Assembly (NCBI GenBank): GCA_009694805.1
Contig: SICM01000030.1
Coordinates: 1 to 34,338, forward strand
DNA from: Candidatus Latescibacterota bacterium
GTDB taxonomy: Bacteria; Latescibacterota; UBA2968; SICM01
Direction: 5' to 3'
Length of the DNA: 34,338 nucleotides
The translations under genes and the position numbers were made by a program. Shown piece by piece: positions 30,267 to 34,338 of this stretch. The notes beneath the pieces were generated by a model. It searched no databases and was not told the DNA's origin. It worked only from the letters and a program-made list of their open reading frames with translations. The first letter of the stretch is position 1, and each line of letters begins with the position of its first letter.

Positions 30267-31163
30267 TCACGTCTTTTTCCTGACCTCCACACCGGCCATC
30301 TGCTCCACAACCTGGATGAGGGAGGAGTGGTCCCTATCCCCCTTCCCCTGTGCGACGAGGGCCTTGAACATCTCGTTGACATAGGCGGTCATGGGCAGGG
30401 GCACGTCCAGGGCCTTTCCGGCGGTGAGGGCCAGGCCGAGGTCCTTGAGGTGGAGCTTGACCATGAAGCCGGGGTCGAAGATGCCATCGAGCACGCGCGG
30501 GGCGCGGACCTCCAGGATGCCGCACCGGGCCAGCCCGCCGCTGACGGCCTTGACCATGAGTTCGGGATCGACGCCCGCCTTTGCGCCGAGCACGAGGCCC
30601 TCGGCCACGGCCTGAATCGTCCCGGCCACGATCACCTGGTTGGCGAGTTTCACGGCTCCACCTGCGCCGATCTCCCCGACGCGGACGATGTTCTTGCCCA
30701 TCGCCTGGAAGATGTCCAGGCACCTGTCGAACACCTCCTGTTTGCCCCCGACCATGATGGACAGCGTGCCCTGTTTGGCCCCGACGTCTCCGCCGCTGAC
30801 CGGGGCGTCGAGCATCTCCACGCCCTTCCGGGCGGCCTCCGCCGCCACCTTCTGGGAGACCTGCGGGGAGATGGTGCTCATGTCGATCAGGATCGTGCCT
30901 GACTTCGCTCCCTCCAGGATGCCGTCCGGGCCGAGGGCGACCCGCTCCACGTCGGGCGAATCCGGGAGCATGGTGATGACCACCTCCGAACGCTCCGCCA
31001 CCCCTCCGGGCGATCTCCCGTCCACGGCCCCCGCGGCCACGAGTTCCTGCACCGATGCCTTGCTCCGGTTGTGCACGGTCAGCGCGTGCCCGGCCTTCAG
31101 GAGATTCACGGCCATCGGCCTGCCCATGATCCCCAGCCCTATGAAGCCGATTCGCTTGCCCAT
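30267..31163 (-). CDS. garR: Tartronate semialdehyde reductase / 3-hydroxyisobutyrate dehydrogenase family
   Basis: A 298-residue NAD(P)-dependent beta-hydroxyacid dehydrogenase. The dinucleotide-binding start is RIGFIGLGIMGRPMAVNLLK. The substrate motif is DAPVSGGDVGAKQGTLSIMV, and the catalytic lysine is in GAGGAVKLANQVIVAGTIQA. The C-terminal helical domain has FMVKLHLKDLGLAL and DRDHSSLIQVVEQ. The pattern is closest to GarR/GlxR enzymes, which reduce tartronate semialdehyde to glycerate after glyoxylate condensation. 3-hydroxyisobutyrate dehydrogenase is the main alternative, and the symbol is tentative. GGAG lies about 10 nt before the ATG. It follows moaE after 68 bases holding a hairpin. 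Confidence 0.85.
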   Translation of the reverse strand: MGKRIGFIGLGIMGRPMAVNLLKAGHALTVHNRSKASVQELVAAGAVDGRSPGGVAERSEVVITMLPDSPDVERVALGPDGILEGAKSGTILIDMSTISPQVSQKVAAEAARKGVEMLDAPVSGGDVGAKQGTLSIMVGGKQEVFDRCLDIFQAMGKNIVRVGEIGAGGAVKLANQVIVAGTIQAVAEGLVLGAKAGVDPELMVKAVSGGLARCGILEVRAPRVLDGIFDPGFMVKLHLKDLGLALTAGKALDVPLPMTAYVNEMFKALVAQGKGDRDHSSLIQVVEQMAGVEVRKKT

Positions 31164-31189
31164 GGTAGTTTTTCTCCATGAAACAGCAG

Positions 31190-31210
31190 GGGCGACGCAT
31201 TGCGTCGCCC
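31190..31210. terminator. 8-bp GC hairpin between moaE and garR
   Basis: GGGCGACG (31190-31197) and CGTCGCCC (31203-31210) pair perfectly around loop CATTG. It lies between the moaE stop and the garR start, both on the minus strand. It may separate the molybdopterin operon from garR. Confidence 0.55.
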
Positions 31211-31231
31211 TTACTGTCTAAAGGTTACGGG

Positions 31232-31663
31232 TTAATTCACAGGTCGCGCGCCCTCAATCCAGGTCTCTCCATCCTTCCAGACCTCCTTCTTCCAGATCGG
31301 CACGGTCTGTTTGAGCCGGTCGATGGCGTAGTGGCAGGCCTCGAACGCCTCCCGTCGGTGAGGGGACGCCACGGCGATCAGGACGCTGATCTCCCCGATC
31401 TCCATCCGGCCCACCCGATGGAGGATGGCCACGCGGTCGAGCCCCCACTTCTCCTTGATCTCCACCCCGACCTGCCGGAGCTTCTTCTCGGCCATCTCCC
31501 GGTAGACGTCGTAGACGAGGTGCTCGGTCTCCCGGCCCAGGGAGTTGTCTCGCACCACCCCCGCGAAGGTGACCACGGCCCCGTCGGCGTCCGAGCGGAC
31601 GAAGTCGAACAGGGCGTCGGGCGGAATAGGCTCTTCGGTGATTCGGTAGACGTCTTCTTTCAT
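31232..31663 (-). CDS. moaE: Molybdopterin synthase catalytic subunit MoaE
   Basis: A 143-residue subunit that converts precursor Z (cPMP) to molybdopterin using sulfur carried by MoaD. Motifs: GAVVTFAGVVRDNSLGRE, LVYDVYREMAEKKL, HRVGRMEIGEISVLIAVASP, RREAFEACHYAIDRLKQ and the catalytic VPIWKKEVWKDGE. Length is typical. It starts 7 bases after moaD, so the two subunits of the heterotetramer are made together. Confidence 0.95.
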   Translation of the reverse strand: MKEDVYRITEEPIPPDALFDFVRSDADGAVVTFAGVVRDNSLGRETEHLVYDVYREMAEKKLRQVGVEIKEKWGLDRVAILHRVGRMEIGEISVLIAVASPHRREAFEACHYAIDRLKQTVPIWKKEVWKDGETWIEGARPVN

Positions 31664-31670
31664 GGCAGGG

Positions 31671-31916
31671 TCAGCCGCCGCTGACGGGCGGGATGAGGGC
31701 CAGGGTATCGCCCGGACCGAGGACGGAGTCCGGGGCCGCGTACTCTTCGTTGACGGACAGGGCCATCCGCCCGCGCAGGTCCGACAGCCGGGGATAGGTC
31801 TCGCAGAGAATATCCAGGGCCTTCCCCGCCGTGGAACCCTCCGGGACCTCCAGTTCCATCTCCCGGCTGTTCACGATATCTCGACAGGAGGCAAAAAACA
31901 GCACTTTGATTTTCAC
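31671..31916 (-). CDS. moaD: Molybdopterin synthase sulfur carrier subunit MoaD
   Basis: An 81-residue ubiquitin-fold protein starting MKIKVLFFASCRDIVNSREM and ending LALIPPVSGG. The terminal Gly-Gly is the site of thiocarboxylation. VNEEYAAPDSVLGPGD is typical of the family. Its ATG overlaps the stop of the PHP gene by 4 bases (ATGA). Confidence 0.95.
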   Translation of the reverse strand: MKIKVLFFASCRDIVNSREMELEVPEGSTAGKALDILCETYPRLSDLRGRMALSVNEEYAAPDSVLGPGDTLALIPPVSGG

Positions 31917-32734
31917 GATTGCCGCGCCCCCCTGAGGCCTTCCAGAAAGGTGTAGGGAACGTCCACGGTCCCCATCGTCGGCTCCCCGCGGACGCTGCCG
32001 TGGCAGTCGGACCCCCCTGTTTTGAGGAGGCCGTAGAGGTCCGCAAATTCCTCGTAGCGCCGGATCTGCTCCGGGGTGTGTTTGGAGTGGATGGCCTCGA
32101 TGCCATCCAGGCCGCAGGCGACCAGGGCGGGGAGCAGGTCGTCCCGATTGTAGATGCCGGGATGCGCCAGGCAGGCCAGGCCGCCTGCCTCGTGGATGAG
32201 GCGGACGGCCTCCTCGGGTAAGAGGATGTACTTCTTCTCATAGGCCGGCCGGTTGTAGCCGAGATATTTCTGGAACGCCTCCGAGACGGAGAAGACATAA
32301 CCCTCCTCCACCAGGGCGTCGGCGATGTGGGGCCGGCCCACCACCCCGTCTCCGGCCCTGGCCATCACGGCCTCTATGGTGAGGCCGACGCCGAGCTGGT
32401 TGAGGCGGTTCACGATGCGCTCTGCCCGGCGCTCGCGTTCGTCCTGGAAGAGTTGAAGATAGCGCAACAGACCCGGGTGCGCGCAGTCGATGAAGTAGGC
32501 CAGGATATGGATGTCTTTCCCGTCGAAGGTGGTGGAGAGTTCCGTGCCGGGGATGACCTCCACGCCGAGGGTCTTCCCGATCTCCATCGCTGCCGGGACG
32601 CCGTCCACGCAATCGTGGTCCGTCAGGCTGATGGCCTTCAGGCCGTGGACGCAGGCCTTCTGGACGACGGCTTCAGGCCGGGAAGTCCCGTCTGAACAGG
32701 TGGAGTGGAGATGGAGGTCGATACGGTCGGTCAT
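31913..32734 (-). CDS. PHP-domain phosphoesterase (YciV/RNase AM type)
   Basis: A 273-residue metal-dependent phosphoesterase. PHP motifs are all present: DLHLHSTCSDGTSRPE, ISLTDHDCVDGV, VIPGTELSTTF, IHILAYF, VGRPHIADALVEEGY, CLAHPG and GGSDCHG. This set is characteristic of the YciV/TrpH group, including E. coli RNase AM, which trims 5' ends of RNA and hydrolyses nucleoside 3',5'-bisphosphates. No ribosome binding site is evident. It overlaps moaD by 4 bases and follows def after 22 bases. Confidence 0.92.
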   Translation of the reverse strand: MTDRIDLHLHSTCSDGTSRPEAVVQKACVHGLKAISLTDHDCVDGVPAAMEIGKTLGVEVIPGTELSTTFDGKDIHILAYFIDCAHPGLLRYLQLFQDERERRAERIVNRLNQLGVGLTIEAVMARAGDGVVGRPHIADALVEEGYVFSVSEAFQKYLGYNRPAYEKKYILLPEEAVRLIHEAGGLACLAHPGIYNRDDLLPALVACGLDGIEAIHSKHTPEQIRRYEEFADLYGLLKTGGSDCHGSVRGEPTMGTVDVPYTFLEGLRGARQS

Positions 32735-32756
32735 AGGATGAGATCGAGGGCGAGGA

Positions 32757-33320
32757 TCATGGTCTGCTGCTGATGGCTTTCAGCTCGACGATTCGCTTGG
32801 CCTGGGACTGCTTCTCGCCCTCTTTCTGGAGCTTCCGCAGGGCGCCCCGCAGGAGGTGCCGCTTGAGGGCGCTGATGTGGTCGATGAAGAGGATGCCGTC
32901 GAGGTGGTCGATCTCGTGGAGGACGGCCCGCGCGCCGAGTTCGGACGCCTGGAGCTCGACGGGTTTTCCCTCCACATCCAACCCCCTGACGCGCGTCTTC
33001 AGCGGGCGTTTCACGTCACCGGTGAGGCCGGGGAAGCTGAGGCAGCCCTCATCGCTCTCGATCTCTCCCTCCACTTCCACGACCTCCGGGTTGATCAGGG
33101 CCACGGGTTGAAACGAGGGATTGTGGGCGCTCACGTCCAGGACGATGACGCGCTGGAGCACGCCGATCTGGGGCGCGGCCAGGCCGACGCCCTCCGCCTC
33201 GTACATCGTCTCGAACATGTCCTCGACGAGGGCCTTGATGTCGCCGTCGAAGGCGGTCACAGGAGTGGCCTTGCGGCGGAGGACGGGGCAGCCGTGTTTT
33301 TTGATTTCGAGGAGGGCCAT
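32757..33320 (-). CDS. def: Peptide deformylase
   Basis: A 187-residue metalloenzyme that removes the formyl group from nascent proteins. Its three motifs are intact: EGVGLAAPQIGV, ESDEGCLSFPGL and VLHEIDHLDGILFIDH, giving Cys and two His as metal ligands and the catalytic Glu. The tail is slightly longer than average and very basic. It lies 12 bases downstream of larE; no fmt gene is adjacent in the window. Confidence 0.96.
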   Translation of the reverse strand: MALLEIKKHGCPVLRRKATPVTAFDGDIKALVEDMFETMYEAEGVGLAAPQIGVLQRVIVLDVSAHNPSFQPVALINPEVVEVEGEIESDEGCLSFPGLTGDVKRPLKTRVRGLDVEGKPVELQASELGARAVLHEIDHLDGILFIDHISALKRHLLRGALRKLQKEGEKQSQAKRIVELKAISSRP

Positions 33321-33332
33321 AAAGAGGTCTTT

Positions 33333-34175
33333 TTACTGAACCGAGATCTTCAGCAGAGGGGATTTTCCGATGGCCTCGTTCAGGCTGCCGGTGCGGTAGC
33401 CGAGCAGGTCGAGGGTTACGTAGGTGTAGCCGATCTCCTTGAGGCGGGCCGAGACCTGTTCGTTGGCGCCGTTTTCAAAGAACTTTCCCAGGTCCTCGGC
33501 CGGCACTTCGATGCGGGCGATCTTCTCGTGGTGGCGCACGCGCACCTGCCGGAAGCCCAGGGACCGGAGGAAGGCCTCCGCCTGGTCGATCATGGACAGG
33601 GCCTCGGCGGTGACCGGCGTCCCGTAGGGGATGCGGGAGGAGAGGCAGGCGGCCGCGGGCTGATCCCAGGTGGGCAGACCCCATCGGCGGGAGAGTTCGC
33701 GGACGTCGGCCTTGGTCATCTCCGCCTCCTTGAGCGGGGCGCGCACGCCCCGGCCCTCCGCGGCCTTCATGCCGGGCCGGAAGTCGCCCACATCGTCCAG
33801 GTTTGCGCCGTAGATCATGTAATGGTATTGGCTTTCGTATTTTTTCTGGATCTCTTCCAGCTTGTCCACCAGTTCCGTCTTGCAGTGGTAGCAGCGGTCC
33901 GGGGCATTCTTGACGTAGTCCGGGTTCTGCATCTCGTGGGAGATCACGACCTCGTGCCGGATGCCGATCTGCCGGGCGAGGGTCTCCGCACTCTCCAGTT
34001 CGCCTTCGGCATAGCTCTCGGACACGGCGGTCACGGTCAGGGCGCGGTCGCCGAGGGCCACCTGCGCGGCCTTCGCCAGAAAGGTGCTGTCCACGCCGCC
34101 GGAGAAGGCCACGATGACACTCTCCATGGAGCGGAGGATGTCGAGGAGGTGGTCGAGTTTTTGTTCGCGTGTCAT
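33333..34175 (-). CDS. larE: LarE-type ATP-dependent sulfur transferase
   Basis: A 280-residue PP-loop protein of the family that inserts sulfur into the nickel-pincer cofactor precursor. The PP-loop is VIVAFSGGVDSTFLAKAAQ. It continues with NPDYVKNAPDRCYHCKTELV, YGANLDDVGDFRPGM, VRAPLKEAEMTKADVREL and PAAACLSSRIPYGTPV. The cysteine in ACLSSR corresponds to the sacrificial cysteine of Lactobacillus LarE. Together with the CYHC pair it gives three conserved cysteines, as described for LarE proteins that carry an iron-sulfur cluster. LarB and LarC are not in the window. It heads the run larE-def-PHP-moaD-moaE, so sulfur transfer is shared by its ends. Confidence 0.92.
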   Translation of the reverse strand: MTREQKLDHLLDILRSMESVIVAFSGGVDSTFLAKAAQVALGDRALTVTAVSESYAEGELESAETLARQIGIRHEVVISHEMQNPDYVKNAPDRCYHCKTELVDKLEEIQKKYESQYHYMIYGANLDDVGDFRPGMKAAEGRGVRAPLKEAEMTKADVRELSRRWGLPTWDQPAAACLSSRIPYGTPVTAEALSMIDQAEAFLRSLGFRQVRVRHHEKIARIEVPAEDLGKFFENGANEQVSARLKEIGYTYVTLDLLGYRTGSLNEAIGKSPLLKISVQ

Positions 34176-34183
34176 GTAGATTC

Positions 34184-34338
34184 TCAGCTCTTGGGGTTGT
34201 GAAGAAATAAGCGATTGATTTCGACAGGGCGCGGTTGTACCTTTGATGCGTGAACTTCAATATCTTGCGCAGAAAGTACACGGTCCTCAGGCCGGCGTTG
34301 ACGGAGCGGTCGAGGCGGCTTTGGTCGGCGACCGAAGC
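34184..34338 (-). CDS. Possible C-terminal fragment of an upstream gene (uncertain frame)
   Basis: On the minus strand one frame enters from the right edge and stops at TGA 34186-34184, 8 bases before the larE start. It ends VEINRLFLHNPKS. Its N-terminal visible part is very Arg/Pro-rich. A second minus frame is open too, with GC-ending codons over its first half, but runs on into larE. I cannot tell which, if either, is coding, and no family is recognised. Confidence 0.25.
   Translation of the reverse strand, partial: FGRRPKPPRPLRQRRPEDRVLSAQDIEVHASKVQPRPVEINRLFLHNPKS

Noticed and set aside
34246-34338. Plus-strand ORF starting MRELQYLAQK at the right edge
   Set aside because: It has no ribosome binding site and looks like a shadow of the minus-strand sequence, so it was not listed as a gene.

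Overview
The window is GC-rich DNA from a bacterium with a tightly packed, mostly operonic chromosome. The gene set is standard bacterial: MEP-pathway Dxr, RseP, tig-clpP-clpX, HolA, def, a dimeric-type glycyl-tRNA synthetase, MoaD/MoaE and LarE. There is also a selenocysteine-encoding Rdx/SelW-type gene, and a large membrane protein that I place by memory in the DUF6785/DUF6784 type, which I associate with uncultured and Planctomycetes-like lineages. I infer an uncultivated, probably diderm bacterium that uses selenium; the sequence does not fix the phylum.

Layout. 1-1277: the tail of an IS200/IS605-type transposase, a small membrane protein (-), an unannotated selenoprotein with its own promoter and SECIS hairpin (+), and an ArsC-family protein (+). 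1289-5577 (-): the envelope and isoprenoid cluster uppS-cdsA-dxr-rseP. 5689-10006: 5-formyl-THF cyclo-ligase (+), a frameshifted DUF3604/PHP protein (-) and nadE (-). 10263-14207 (-): tRNA-Leu-tig-clpP-clpX-engB, with no lon between clpX and engB. 14469-14877: two small (-) ORFs. 15261-21262 (+): a conserved unknown gene with holA, then trxA, glyS, and a DUF2357-type nuclease with a small overlapping partner. 21337-25097: an M14 deacylase (-), thiE (+) overlapping thiD (-) tail to tail, and a threonine/serine dehydratase (-). 25110-31163 (-): a DUF6785-like membrane protein, GlcE-like subunit, orphan ABC permease, dual-specificity phosphatase and a GarR-type reductase; GlcE and GarR together hint at glycolate/glyoxylate metabolism. 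31232-34175 (-): larE-def-PHP-moaD-moaE.

The spaces between genes hold most of what looks new. (1) Four copies (A-D) of a roughly 175-215 bp composite element share a 5' hairpin of 11-14 bp and carry one of two unrelated 3' modules. Each 3' module is closed by a 10-bp inverted repeat, and both stems change in a compensatory way between copies. (2) Short heptanucleotide tandem repeats, each with a different 7-bp unit, occur at about eight intergenic sites. At three of them they fold into long terminator-like hairpins, and at one an eight-unit array sits between a promoter and its gene. (3) Degenerate 10-bp-period repeats occur at two or three further sites. (4) The SelW-type gene is invisible to ordinary gene calling because its in-frame UGA encodes selenocysteine.

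No CRISPR array, rRNA, intact mobile element or riboswitch was found. Function calls come from recognised motifs read by eye; no database search was run.
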